From NCBI RefSeq assembly GCF_025466085.1, contig NZ_JANLOD010000078.1, forward strand, positions 225,231-289,230: a DNA stretch of 64,000 bases. Reading direction: 5' to 3'. The position numbers and the translations under genes were made by a program. The notes below the pieces were generated by a model. That model had not been told where the DNA came from. It worked only from the letters and a program-made list of their open reading frames with translations, and did not search any database. Position 1 is the stretch's first letter. Each line of letters starts with the position of its first letter. This DNA comes from Pseudomonas sp. 14P_8.1_Bac3 (GTDB taxonomy: Bacteria > Pseudomonadota > Gammaproteobacteria > Pseudomonadales > Pseudomonadaceae). Shown one piece after another: positions 51,098-59,968 of this stretch.

Positions 51098-52456
51098 TCA
51101 GACGCCCGCGATCAGTTGCCGGGCTGCCTGGCTGTGATCGGCGATCAAGCCTTGCAGATCCAACCCTTCAACCTGCCCGTCAATCACCCGCCACTTCCCG
51201 CCGATCATCACCCGATCCGCCCGGTCCGCGCCGCACAGCAGCAATGCCGACACCGGATCATGGCTGCCGGAGAACCGCAGTTCATCCAGCTTGAACAACG
51301 CCAGATCCGCCTGCTTGCCGACCGCCAGTTCACCGATATCGCTGCGCCCCAACAAGCTCGCCGAGCCTTTGGTCGCCCAGCCCAGCACCCGTTCCGGGGT
51401 AATTTTCTCCGCGCCATAGCGCAAGCGCTGGATGTAAAGCGCCTGACGGGTTTCCAGCATCATGTTCGACGCATCGTTGGACGCCGAGCCGTCCACACCC
51501 AGGCCCAACAATGCGCCCGCGGCGGTCAGGTCGAGTGTCGGGCAGATGCCGGAGGCCAGGCGCATGTTCGAACTCGGGCAATGGCAAATGCCGGTGCGGG
51601 CGGCGCCGAGGCGGGCGATTTCATCCGGGTTGAAATGGATGCCGTGGGCCAGCCAGGTGCGCGGCCCGAGCCAACCGACGCTGTCCAGGTAATCCACGGT
51701 GCGCAGGCCGAAGCGCTGCAGGCAGAAGTCTTCTTCGTCGAGGGTTTCCGCGAGGTGGGTGTGCAAGCGCACGTCGAGTTTGTTGGCCAGTTCGGCGCTG
51801 GCCGTCATGATTTCCGGAGTCACCGAGAACGGCGAGCAGGGCGCGAGGGCGATCTGGATTTGCGCGCCGTCACCGCGCTCGTGGTAGGCGGCGATCAGGC
51901 GCTGACTGTCGTCGAGAATCACTTCACCTTCCTGCACGGTCTGCTGCGGTGGCAGGCCGCCGTCCTTCTCGCCGAGGCTCATGGAGCCGCGGGTCAGCAT
52001 GGCGCGCATGCCCAGTTCGCGGACGCTCTCGACTTGCACGTCGATCGCATTTTCCAGGCCTTCAGGAAACAGATAGTGGTGATCGGCGGCGGTGGTGCAA
52101 CCGGACAGCAGCAGTTCGGCCAGCGCAACTTTGCTGGCGAGGGCGAGTTTTTCCGGAGTCAGTCGCGCCCAGACCGGGTACAGGGTTTTCAGCCACGGAA
52201 ACAGCGGCTGATTGACCACCGGCGCCCAGGCGCGGGTCAGGGTTTGATAGAAGTGGTGATGGGTGTTGATCAGGCCCGGCAGGATGACATGCTCGCGAGC
52301 GTCAAACACGTGTCCACAGGGCGCGGACGGTTGCTGGCCGACGCCGAGCACTTCGACGATCACACCGTCTTGCACAACCAGGCCGCCACGGGCATCGAGG
52401 TCATTGGCAGTGAAGATCGCGAGGGGATTTTTTAACCAGGTACGGGTCGCAGGCAT
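51098..52456 (-). CDS. 8-Oxoguanine deaminase
   Basis: 452 residues, amidohydrolase of the TrzN/AtzA-type cog0402 group. Metal ligands: NTHHHFYQTLTRAW (HxH), HTHLAETLDEE, HGIHFNPDE and VDGSASND. The N-terminus (RTWLKNPLAIFTANDLDARG followed by GLVVQDG) and overall length match P. aeruginosa PA0142, the characterised 8-oxoguanine deaminase, which makes urate; isocytosine is a known side substrate. Start 52456 has GAGGAG upstream; extensions would begin in a REP unit. Lies between the purine-transport genes. Confidence 0.9.
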   Translation of the reverse strand: MPATRTWLKNPLAIFTANDLDARGGLVVQDGVIVEVLGVGQQPSAPCGHVFDAREHVILPGLINTHHHFYQTLTRAWAPVVNQPLFPWLKTLYPVWARLTPEKLALASKVALAELLLSGCTTAADHHYLFPEGLENAIDVQVESVRELGMRAMLTRGSMSLGEKDGGLPPQQTVQEGEVILDDSQRLIAAYHERGDGAQIQIALAPCSPFSVTPEIMTASAELANKLDVRLHTHLAETLDEEDFCLQRFGLRTVDYLDSVGWLGPRTWLAHGIHFNPDEIARLGAARTGICHCPSSNMRLASGICPTLDLTAAGALLGLGVDGSASNDASNMMLETRQALYIQRLRYGAEKITPERVLGWATKGSASLLGRSDIGELAVGKQADLALFKLDELRFSGSHDPVSALLLCGADRADRVMIGGKWRVIDGQVEGLDLQGLIADHSQAARQLIAGV

Positions 52457-52624
52457 GTTGGCCGGCTCCTCTGAAAGTGGGTTCAGGTTAGCCAGCTCAG
52501 TGATTACCCTGTCTGCTGATCCAGGGTCGCCGCGGGGCGAGGTGCGGAGTTTCAAACAAAATCGCTTGGCGGGCAAGCCTCGCCCGACCAGGCGACACAA
52601 AACCATCGGTGGAATAGGACCTTT

Positions 52625-52711
52625 GTGGGAGCGGGCTTGCTCGCGAAGGCGGTGTGTCATGCAACGCTTTGTCAACTGACACTTCGCCTTCGCGAGCATG
52701 CCCGCTCCCAC
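52625..52711. repeat. REP pair (inverted)
   Basis: Canonical pair; the right arm is 6 bp from the SDR gene's stop codon and has one substitution (GAGCATGCCCGCTCC). Confidence 0.9.
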
Positions 52712-52717
52712 CAGTCG

Positions 52718-53404
52718 TTACCAGGGAATGGTTTCACCCTTGTAGTTCACGAAGTGATGGCCACCCTTGCCGGTGTAGGCATTCACCTGATCCACCAATC
52801 CACGGGTACTGGTTTCCACATCGATGTCCGCGTCTTCGCCGCCCATGTCGGTTTTCACCCAACCCGGATGCAGCGACAGCACGGTCAGTTGCTGATCGCC
52901 CAACTGCGTCACGAAGCTGTTGGTCATCGAGTTCAGGGCCGCCTTGCTCGCCTTGTACAGTGCCAATTCCGGCGCGTCCGGCATGGTCACGCTGCCGAGC
53001 ACCGAACTCATGAACGCCAGCACGCCGGTCTGTGGACGAATCTGCCCGACGAAGCGCTGCGCCAGATTGATCGGCGCCACCGCGTTGGTGAAAAACAACT
53101 GGCCGACTTCCGCCAGCGTCGCGCCGCCCGGTGTCTGGACGTCAGGCCCCTTGACCCCGGCATTCACGAACAGCAGATCGAACACTTCGCCCCTGAGCTG
53201 CTGGCTCAACGCGATGACGGCTTGCTGATCGTCCATGTCGAGTTTTTCGATCCGTACCTTGCCCAGCGCCTGCAAAGCGTCGGCCTTTTGCGGATTACGC
53301 ACGGTGGCGGTCACTTGCCAGCCGTCGGCCAGCAGGGTTTTCACCAGCCCGAGGCCCAGGCCGCGGGAGGCGCCGATGATGAGTGCGGTTTTTGCCGTAG
53401 ACAT
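52718..53404 (-). CDS. Short-chain dehydrogenase/reductase
   Basis: 228 residues, classical SDR: TALIIGASRGLGLG cofactor motif, NAG (LFVNAGVKG), Ser in FMSSVLGSV and YxxxK (LYKASKA). The substrate-binding C-terminus is short (PGWVKTDMGGEDADIDVETS), typical of the YciK/C-factor-like group. Directly downstream of a MerR-family gene (25 bp), probably its target. Confidence 0.88.
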   Translation of the reverse strand: MSTAKTALIIGASRGLGLGLVKTLLADGWQVTATVRNPQKADALQALGKVRIEKLDMDDQQAVIALSQQLRGEVFDLLFVNAGVKGPDVQTPGGATLAEVGQLFFTNAVAPINLAQRFVGQIRPQTGVLAFMSSVLGSVTMPDAPELALYKASKAALNSMTNSFVTQLGDQQLTVLSLHPGWVKTDMGGEDADIDVETSTRGLVDQVNAYTGKGGHHFVNYKGETIPW

Positions 53405-53429
53405 GAGTGGCTTCCTTGATAAGTGAGGA

Positions 53430-53780
53430 TCACGGATTCAATGGACAACGCTGACCCAGCCGTTGCTGCAACTCGCTGCGCAAAGCCCCGAGTTCGTCCA
53501 TTCGCGTTTCTATCAGTTTGAGTTTGTCTTGCAGCAATTGCGTGACGGCGCTGTCCGGATCGGGCGACTGCCATAACGCAGCGACGCTGTTGCCGATCTC
53601 GCCGAGGGTGAACCCGAGCCGTTGAGCGGTCTTGATGTACAGCACCAGTTGCACCATCTCCGCCGGGTAGTCGCGATAGCCGTTGGCGCTGCGTTGCGCG
53701 GCGATCAATCCGCGCTGCTCGTAGAAGCGCAGCGTGTCACGGCTGACGGCGCTGGCCTGGGCTAATTCACCGATGCGCAT
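53430..53780 (-). CDS. MerR-family regulator of the SDR gene
   Basis: 116 residues. N-terminal HTH (RIGELAQASAVSRDTLRFYE), wing, dimerisation helix (KLKLIETRMDELGALRSELQ). Cysteine only near the C-terminus (RCPLNP), so not a metal sensor of the CueR type; more like small-molecule or redox-responsive members. Transcribed with the SDR gene. Confidence 0.85.
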   Translation of the reverse strand: MRIGELAQASAVSRDTLRFYEQRGLIAAQRSANGYRDYPAEMVQLVLYIKTAQRLGFTLGEIGNSVAALWQSPDPDSAVTQLLQDKLKLIETRMDELGALRSELQQRLGQRCPLNP

Positions 53781-53863
53781 CCTGACGTCTCGAGAGGGGC
53801 TTGACCCTGGAGCATACTCCAGGCTTTAGCCTTGTTGCTCCCTGAATTGATGGAGCGCGACGG

Positions 53864-54286
53864 ATGTGGACTTCAACGCAATATCGCCGGTTGGTGCGCG
53901 GCAGCGCCTGGTACGACTTGATCGTGACGGTGGCGTTTGCCACGCCGTGGAGTTTTGCTTTGCTGCATGGCGCGCTGTCGGGCTTGAGCCAGGCGCTGGA
54001 TCTGCCCGGCGAGCTGCCGGCGTTTGAGCCCATGCACCTGTTGATGGCGAATCTGTTGGGATCAATTGTGTGCGTGTGGGCGGTGCTGCGGATTCGTGAT
54101 CCGCAGCAGGTATTCGGGCGGTATGACGCGGTGGGGCGGTTTCTGTTTGCGGCTTGGCAACTCTATGCCTTGGTCCACGGCGCCAGTTCGTTGCTGGTGA
54201 TTTTCCTGTTCTTTGAATTGGCGTGGGGGGTGGTTCAGGTGTTGCCTGTCACGTTGTCTTCGCGAGCAAGCCCGCTGCCACATTAG
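53864..54286 (+). CDS. Hypothetical membrane protein ending in REP sequence
   Basis: 140 residues with four hydrophobic segments (LIVTVAFATPWSFALLHGA; MHLLMANLLGSIVCVWAVL; FLFAAWQLYALVHGAS; LLVIFLFFELAWGVVQVLPV). The last ten residues (SSRASPLPH) are encoded by a REP palindrome, so the natural C-terminus was altered by REP insertion. Divergent from the MerR gene. Function unknown. Confidence 0.75.
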   Translation: MWTSTQYRRLVRGSAWYDLIVTVAFATPWSFALLHGALSGLSQALDLPGELPAFEPMHLLMANLLGSIVCVWAVLRIRDPQQVFGRYDAVGRFLFAAWQLYALVHGASSLLVIFLFFELAWGVVQVLPVTLSSRASPLPH

Positions 54287-54349
54287 ATTCATGTCGGGCA
54301 CAGAAACACGCGTCAATCGATCAACTGTGGGAGCGGGCTTGCCCGCGAA
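54259..54349. repeat. REP units, tail-to-tail
   Basis: An inverted unit (CGCGAGCAAGCCCGCTGCC) inside the 3' end of the membrane-protein gene and a direct unit (GTGGGAGCGGGCTTGCCC) 45 bp later, before the permease stop. Confidence 0.85.
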
Positions 54350-54369
54350 GGGGCCAATGCCGACAACCA

Positions 54370-55296
54370 CTAATGCCCCGCCCGCCACGGCTGCCCCAAC
54401 GACACCGGCGCATATAACCGCGTGCGCAACCCGTCCCGTGACAACAGCACCAACACCACAATCGTCGCGACATACGGCAGCATCGCCAGCAGGCTCGACG
54501 GAATCGCCAAGCCCAACCCCTGCGCCACCAGGTGCAGGATGCTGGCCAGTCCAAACAGGTACGCCCCGAGCAGCAAACGCCAGACCCGCCAACTGGCAAA
54601 CACCACCAGCGCCAGGGCAATCCAGCCACGGCCGGCGCTCATGTTTTCCGCCCACATCGGCGTGTAGGCCAGTGACAGATAGGCCCCGGCCAAGCCCGCC
54701 ATCGCGCCGCCGAACAACACCGCCAGCGTGCGCACGCCCAGCACTGGCAACCCCATCGCGCTGGCCGCGTCCGGGTTTTCGCCGACGGCCTGAATGATCA
54801 AGCCGACACGGCTTTTCACAATCACCCACGCCACCAGCGCAAACAGCGCGAACGACAGATACACCAGCAGATCCTGGGCAAACAGCATCCGTCCAATCAG
54901 CGGAATCTCGCTCAAGTACGGAATCGCCACCGGCTCAAAACCCGCCAGCGGTTTCCCGACCCATGCGGCGCCGACAAACGTCGACAGGCCGACGCCGAAG
55001 ATCGTCAACGCCAGGCCGGTGGCCACCTGATTGGCGTTGAACACCAGCGCCACCCATGCAAACAGCGACGACAGCAGCATCCCGGCGAACATCGCCAGCA
55101 ACACGCCGAGCCACAGGTTGCCGCTGTTCAGCGCGACGATAAAACCGATCACCGCGCCAAACAGCATCATGCCTTCCTGGCCCAGATTGAGGACGCCGCT
55201 TTTCTCGCAGATCAATTCACCCAGCGCCACCAACAGCAGCGGCGTGCCGCAACGGACCATGGCATAGAAAATATTGCTCAGCAGATCGATATCCAT
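54370..55296 (-). CDS. ABC transporter permease, nucleoside/purine type (second permease)
   Basis: 308 residues, BPD_transp_2 family, eight to nine helices; LLLVALGELICEKSGVLNLGQEGMM is the typical N-terminal signature of YufQ/NupQ-like permeases. Its ATG overlaps the preceding permease stop by one base (TGATG), so the two are translationally coupled. Works with the ATPase and probably the BMP-type protein at 48.5 kb to import purine nucleosides or bases. Confidence 0.9.
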   Translation of the reverse strand: MDIDLLSNIFYAMVRCGTPLLLVALGELICEKSGVLNLGQEGMMLFGAVIGFIVALNSGNLWLGVLLAMFAGMLLSSLFAWVALVFNANQVATGLALTIFGVGLSTFVGAAWVGKPLAGFEPVAIPYLSEIPLIGRMLFAQDLLVYLSFALFALVAWVIVKSRVGLIIQAVGENPDAASAMGLPVLGVRTLAVLFGGAMAGLAGAYLSLAYTPMWAENMSAGRGWIALALVVFASWRVWRLLLGAYLFGLASILHLVAQGLGLAIPSSLLAMLPYVATIVVLVLLSRDGLRTRLYAPVSLGQPWRAGH

Positions 55297-56402
55297 CACA
55301 GCGCTCCTGCGTGTACGGCGGTGGCGGGCGCGCGGCGGGTCCAGCGCAGGTTCAGACGTGGTCGATAAAGAATCAGCACGTCACTGGCCAGCAGGAAAAA
55401 CAGCATCATCCCCTGGAACAATTGCGTGATCGCTTGCGGCAGATTGAGGCTCATTTGCGCGTTCTCGCCGCCGATGTACAACAGCGCCATCAACAGGCTG
55501 GAAAACAGAATGCCAATCGGATTGAGCCGCCCGAGGAACGCCACCGTGATCGCGGCATAGCCATACCCCGGCGAAACTTGCGGCACCAACTGGCCGATCG
55601 GCCCGGTGACTTCACACACGCCGGCCAGCCCTGCCAATCCACCGCTGATCAGCAACGCCAGCCAGATCAACCGCTTCTCGCGAAAGCCGACGAAGCCCGC
55701 CGCACGCTTGTCCAGCCCGAGCACTTTGATCTGGAAGCCGACAAAACTTTTCTGCAGCAACACCCACACCGCCACCAGGGCGAGCAGGGCGAAATACACC
55801 CCGGCGTGAACCCGACCGTCCTCCATCAGCAGCGGCAAACGGCTGGCCTCGCCGAACATCGCCGACTCTGGAAAATTGAACCCGGCCGGGTCTTTCAGCG
55901 GTCCGTGCACGCAGAACAGCAGCAGGTTCAGGGCGATGTAATTCAGCATGATGCTGGTGAGGATTTCGTTGGCATTGAAGCGCGTGCGCAGCCACGCGGT
56001 CAGCCCGGCCCACGCCGCGCCGGCCAAGGTGCCGACGACCAGGATCAACGCCAGGGCCCAGCGACTTTGCAGGTCGATGATATTTACCGCCAACGCACTG
56101 CCGGCCAGCGCGCCGAGCAGCAGTTGACCTTCGGCGCCGATGTTCCAGATCCGTGCCTGATACGCCACGGCCAGCCCCAACGCGCACAGCAGGATCGGCA
56201 ATGCTTTGACCAACAGTTCCGAGACACCATAGAGATCGCTGACCGGTGCGATCAGTAGTGTGTGTAAAGTCAGCAACGGGTCATGACCCAGCGCGATGAA
56301 CAACAGCGAGCCGCAGCCCAGGGTCAGGACTGCCGCCAGCAACGGCGAGCACCACAACATCAAACGCGATTGCTGGCCACGGGGTTCGAGAGAAAGCAGC
56401 AT
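55296..56402 (-). CDS. ABC transporter permease, nucleoside/purine type (first permease)
   Basis: 368 residues, BPD_transp_2 family with YufP/NupP-like motifs: ARIWNIGAEGQLLLGALAGS, NANEILTSIMLNYIALNLL, GYGYAAITVAFLGRLNPIGI. Start 56402 has GGAG 6 nt upstream and lies 11 bp after the ATPase stop. Inner-membrane half of the heterodimeric permease. Confidence 0.9.
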   Translation of the reverse strand: MLLSLEPRGQQSRLMLWCSPLLAAVLTLGCGSLLFIALGHDPLLTLHTLLIAPVSDLYGVSELLVKALPILLCALGLAVAYQARIWNIGAEGQLLLGALAGSALAVNIIDLQSRWALALILVVGTLAGAAWAGLTAWLRTRFNANEILTSIMLNYIALNLLLFCVHGPLKDPAGFNFPESAMFGEASRLPLLMEDGRVHAGVYFALLALVAVWVLLQKSFVGFQIKVLGLDKRAAGFVGFREKRLIWLALLISGGLAGLAGVCEVTGPIGQLVPQVSPGYGYAAITVAFLGRLNPIGILFSSLLMALLYIGGENAQMSLNLPQAITQLFQGMMLFFLLASDVLILYRPRLNLRWTRRAPATAVHAGAL

Positions 56403-56413
56403 GTGAAACTCCG

Positions 56414-57979
56414 TTAAACCGGTACGGTGGCTGGTAATTGAGGGGCGTCGAACTGGCCGGCCATCCAGCCGCCAACATCGCTCAGGCGGGTGTCGGCGGT
56501 GGCTTTGAGCGGTGACAATCGACCGCTGCACAAGGCGCCGAGCCGGTCGCTGATCTGGAACAGTTCGTCGAGGTCTTCGGAGATCACCAGGATCGCTGCG
56601 CCGGCGTCGCGCAAGGCAATCAGCGCGCGGTGAATGGTTGCGGCGGCGCCGACGTCCACGCCCCATGTCGGGTGCGCGGCCACCAGTAATTTCGGCTGCT
56701 GGAGGATCTCCCGACCGAGAATGAATTTCTGCAAATTACCGCCGGACAGGGCGCGAGCCGGCGTTTGCGCATCGGGTGCCTTGACGCCGAAGCGGCGGAT
56801 GATCTCATCGGCCAGTGCAGCAACTTTGCCGCGCTGAATCAGCCGGTTACTCACCAACCCTTGATGAAAGGCCGTCAGCAGCGCGTTGTCCGCCAAGCTC
56901 AACTCCGGCACCGCGCCATGACCCAAGCGTTCGGCGGGCACGAACGCCAGGCCGAGTTTGCGTCGCGCATCCGGCCGTAAATGAGCGACCGCTTGCCCGT
57001 CGAAAAGGACGGTTGGGCCGTCGTTGCGAGGCAGGCATTCTTCGCCGCTGAGCAACGCCAGCAACTCGTCCTGGCCATTGCCCGCCACCCCGGCGATGCC
57101 GACGATTTCGCCACGACGCACCTCGAGATCGATGTCTTTCAGCGAGCAACCGAACGGGTCAGGGTTGTGCCACGACAATCTGCTCACGCTCAAAAAGGCC
57201 TCCCCGCCCGTGACCTTCGGATAGTCAGTGATCAACGTGGCGGCTTCGCCGACCATCAGCTTCGCCAGTTGCTGGTCCGAGCATTCGGCCGGCACGCAAT
57301 GCCCGGCCACCCGTCCGCTGCGCAGCACGGTGGCGCTGTGACACAGGGCGCGCACTTCACCGAGCTTGTGGCTGATGAACAGGATGCTGCAGCCTTCGGC
57401 CGCGAGTCGGCGCAGGGTAACGAAGAGTTCGTCGGCCTCCTGCGGTGTCAGCACCGAGGTCGGTTCATCGAGAATCAACAGACGAATGTCCTGCATCAGG
57501 CAGCGAATGATTTCCACCCGTTGCCGCTCGCCAATCGACAGGCTGTGGACAAGTCGCTCCGGCTCCAGCGTCATGCCGTAGCGCCGCGACACTTCACGGA
57601 TTTTCGGTTCAAGCTGTTTCGGCGTCCCGGCTGCCGCCCCCATGGCCAAAGCAATGTTCTGCGCCACGCTGAGTGTTTCAAACAGTGAGAAGTGCTGGAA
57701 CACCATGCCGATCCCAAGGCTGCGAGCCTGAGCCGGGTTGCGCAGGCTGACGCGCTGGCCTTGCCAGATCATCTCCCCGGCATCGGCGTGGGTGACGCCG
57801 TAGATGATTTTCATCAGCGTGCTTTTGCCCGCACCGTTTTCGCCGAGCAGTGCATGGATTTCCCCAGGGGCAATGCTCAGGTCAATGGCATCGTTGGCCA
57901 GGCAGCCGGGGTAGCGCTTGCTGATTCCGCGCAGTTGCAAGCGGGGTGTTTGATCGGCGATCGGCACGGGGTTGGGCAT
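56414..57979 (-). CDS. Double-domain ABC ATPase, nucleoside/purine import
   Basis: 521 residues with two ABC domains, as in RbsA/YufO-type importers. First domain: Walker A GENGAGKST, signature LSIGERQRVE, Walker B LLILDEPTSVL. Second domain: degenerate Walker A (GVAGNGQDELLALL) and signature LSGGNLQKFIL, with Walker B region (PKLLVAAHPTWGVDVGAA) also lacking the usual DEP. Only the first site is expected to hydrolyse ATP normally, which is usual for the family. First gene of the operon. Confidence 0.92.
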   Translation of the reverse strand: MPNPVPIADQTPRLQLRGISKRYPGCLANDAIDLSIAPGEIHALLGENGAGKSTLMKIIYGVTHADAGEMIWQGQRVSLRNPAQARSLGIGMVFQHFSLFETLSVAQNIALAMGAAAGTPKQLEPKIREVSRRYGMTLEPERLVHSLSIGERQRVEIIRCLMQDIRLLILDEPTSVLTPQEADELFVTLRRLAAEGCSILFISHKLGEVRALCHSATVLRSGRVAGHCVPAECSDQQLAKLMVGEAATLITDYPKVTGGEAFLSVSRLSWHNPDPFGCSLKDIDLEVRRGEIVGIAGVAGNGQDELLALLSGEECLPRNDGPTVLFDGQAVAHLRPDARRKLGLAFVPAERLGHGAVPELSLADNALLTAFHQGLVSNRLIQRGKVAALADEIIRRFGVKAPDAQTPARALSGGNLQKFILGREILQQPKLLVAAHPTWGVDVGAAATIHRALIALRDAGAAILVISEDLDELFQISDRLGALCSGRLSPLKATADTRLSDVGGWMAGQFDAPQLPATVPV

Positions 57980-58511
57980 GACAGGCTCGGGTCGATTGAA
58001 GTGATGCCTGTGGATAAAGCAATTTCCTGGCCATTGAGTCAGGAAAATTTCAAAACCTTGCCGACCCAGGCGTTAAGCACGGAGCCTCGGCAGGCAGCCA
58101 GCCAATATTGGGCACCACTACAGGGCGAAGCCGTTGATCTGGCTCTATTTTTGCCCATTGGATTTTGGTCAAAAAACGAGCAGCACCACGCAAGCCATGC
58201 CGGATATGGGGCGGCGGCAGACATGAACGGGTTATCCACAGATTGCTCCACAGTATTTGTGCGCAAGCGCAAAGCGCGGGCATAAGCATTGCGCGGCTAT
58301 CTCCTAAAGGTGATAAACCAACCTAACTGATTGTTTTTAATTGAATTTGATCTTTTTTACATCGAGTTGGACGAAAAATGAGCAATGCCCGCAAACCCGC
58401 ATGACAGAAGGGTTACAGCGGTATGTGCTCAGGTTATCCACAGCCGGGTGCACAGCAGATGTGGGCAAGTGGGCCGGTGCGATGAAAGGGCTGTGAACAA
58501 GGTTGGTGCGA
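57980..58511. other. Gene-free interval with three perfect DnaA boxes and an AT-rich core
   Basis: 532 bp upstream of the transporter operon and downstream of yigZ. TTATCCACA boxes: 58009-58017 (inverted), 58232-58240 and 58434-58442. Between the last two lies an AT-rich stretch (58325-58365: TTGTTTTTAATTGAATTTGA and following T-run). GCGCAAGCGC near 58260 is a short palindrome. No ORF is credible. It may be both the operon's promoter region and a DnaA-binding locus. Confidence 0.6.
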
Positions 58512-59093
58512 TCAGCGTTGCAGCAGAATTCGCCCCCGGCTCAAATCAGCCAGCTGCGTTTGCAACGTAGCGATCTGCGCCTCACCCATCGCCAACTGTA
58601 ACTCCACGCCGTTGGCGGTAAACGTTTCCTCCAGCACCAATCCGCCCAGTTCCGCCACCCGGAGTTTCACCAGCGTCAACTCAGCAAAGCCGCACGCGCA
58701 ACTCACCGGTACGCGGCTGATCAGCTCGATCTTCGGTGCCGCTTGCAGGCACTTGTTGGCACCACCGCCGTACGCTCGGGCGAGGCCGCCGGTGCCGAGT
58801 TGAATACCGCCGTACCAACGGATCACCAGCACCGCAACCTGATCGCAATCCTGCGCGTCGATGGCTGCCAGAATCGGTCGCCCGGCAGTGCCGCCCGGTT
58901 CCCCGTCATCGGTGCTGCGGTATTGATCGCCGAGCTTCCAGGCCCAGCAATTGTGCGTGGCATTCAGATCGCTGTGCTGTTCGATGAACGCCTGGGCTTC
59001 AGCCGGACTGCCGATTGGCGCGGCAAAGGTGATGAAACGGCTTTTGCGAATCTCTTCGCGGTATTCGCAAAGGCCGCTGAGGGTAAAAGGCAT
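58512..59093 (-). CDS. yigZ: YigZ/IMPACT family protein
   Basis: 193 residues. UPF0029 N-terminal domain (KSRFITFAAPIGSPAEAQAF; NCWAWKLGDQYRSTDDGEPG; GTAGRPILAAI; VLVIRWYGGIQLGTGGLARA) and C-terminal DUF1949 ferredoxin-like domain. Related to eukaryotic IMPACT; the bacterial role is unclear. Lies 7 bp downstream of a TetR gene on the same strand, probably one operon. Confidence 0.9.
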   Translation of the reverse strand: MPFTLSGLCEYREEIRKSRFITFAAPIGSPAEAQAFIEQHSDLNATHNCWAWKLGDQYRSTDDGEPGGTAGRPILAAIDAQDCDQVAVLVIRWYGGIQLGTGGLARAYGGGANKCLQAAPKIELISRVPVSCACGFAELTLVKLRVAELGGLVLEETFTANGVELQLAMGEAQIATLQTQLADLSRGRILLQR

Positions 59094-59100
59094 AAGTGTC

Positions 59101-59751
59101 TTAAATCGCTGGAGTCAGGCCGCAGCCCTTGAGAATGATGCGGATCAGGTTGTCGCCGGCCTCTTCCATGTCTTGCTTGGTCAACTTGCTGCGACCGCTG
59201 ACCCGGCAGATCTGCGTGGCGAAATCCGCGTAATGCTGGGTGCTGCCCCACAGCAGGAAGATCAGGTTTACCGGATCCACCGGGTCCATTTTGCCGGCAT
59301 CGATCCACGCCTGAAACACCGCCGCCCGACCCTGGAACCAGGTGCGGTAATCCTGGTTGAAATACTCGGTCAAACACTCGCCGCCGCTGATGACTTCCAT
59401 GGCGAAGATGCGCGAGGCTTGAGGCTGGCGTCGGGAGAACTCCATTTTCGCGCGGATGTAGCGTGTCAGCGCCTCGGCCGGATCATCCTCGGCGGTGAGG
59501 GTGTTGAACGTGCTGTCCCACAATTGCAGGATGTTGCTCAGCACCGCCACGTACAACCCCAGTTTATTGGTGAAGTAATAATGCAGGTTGGCTTTGGGCA
59601 ACCCGGCATTCAGGGCGATGGTGTTCATGCTGGTGCCTTTGAAACCGTGACGGGCGAACTCGTCCTCGGCGGCTTTGATGATGGTCTCTTCGTTCTTTTG
59701 ACGAATGCGGCTGGCGGGTCTGCCGCCGTGAGCGGGGACTTCAAAGGTCAT
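59101..59751 (-). CDS. TetR-family regulator (RutR/YcdC-like C-terminal domain)
   Basis: 216 residues. N-terminal TetR HTH (ETIIKAAEDEFARHGFKGTS; MNTIALNAGLPKANLHYYFTN) and an effector domain with FAMEVISGGECLTEYFNQ and NLIFLLWGSTQHYADFATQI typical of the RutR-like C-terminal family. RutR itself senses pyrimidines/purines, so control of the nearby purine genes is possible. Start 59751 follows GGAAG. Confidence 0.88.
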   Translation of the reverse strand: MTFEVPAHGGRPASRIRQKNEETIIKAAEDEFARHGFKGTSMNTIALNAGLPKANLHYYFTNKLGLYVAVLSNILQLWDSTFNTLTAEDDPAEALTRYIRAKMEFSRRQPQASRIFAMEVISGGECLTEYFNQDYRTWFQGRAAVFQAWIDAGKMDPVDPVNLIFLLWGSTQHYADFATQICRVSGRSKLTKQDMEEAGDNLIRIILKGCGLTPAI

Positions 59752-59856
59752 AGGCACTTCCAGACAGGTGGGTGGGTGCAACCAGTGCGTTGATAGCGCA
59801 CCCATACAGATCCGACAAGTCCTGACGCAATAAAACCCGAACGCCCGTTTTTCCCC

Positions 59857-59955
59857 GTAGGAGCGAGCTTGGTCGCGAAAAACGTCAGGATCACGCGTTA
59901 ATTCAGAAAGCCTGCGTCATCGTTGACGTCCATCGCGAGCGAGCGAGCGCCTACA
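59857..59955. repeat. REP pair (GTAGGAGCGAGCTTGGTC subtype)
   Basis: Diverged inverted pair (left GTAGGAGCGAGCTTGGTCGC; right ATCGCGAGCGAGCGAGCGCC) between the divergent-side ends of the TetR and BauR genes. Confidence 0.75.
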
Positions 59956-59968
59956 GGAAGGCATCGAT

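Noticed and set aside
6301..59955. Possible CRISPR-like or transposon repeats because of many similar palindromes
   Set aside because: Units are scattered singly or as inverted pairs with unequal spacing and no spacers, leaders, cas genes or transposase; they are REP elements.
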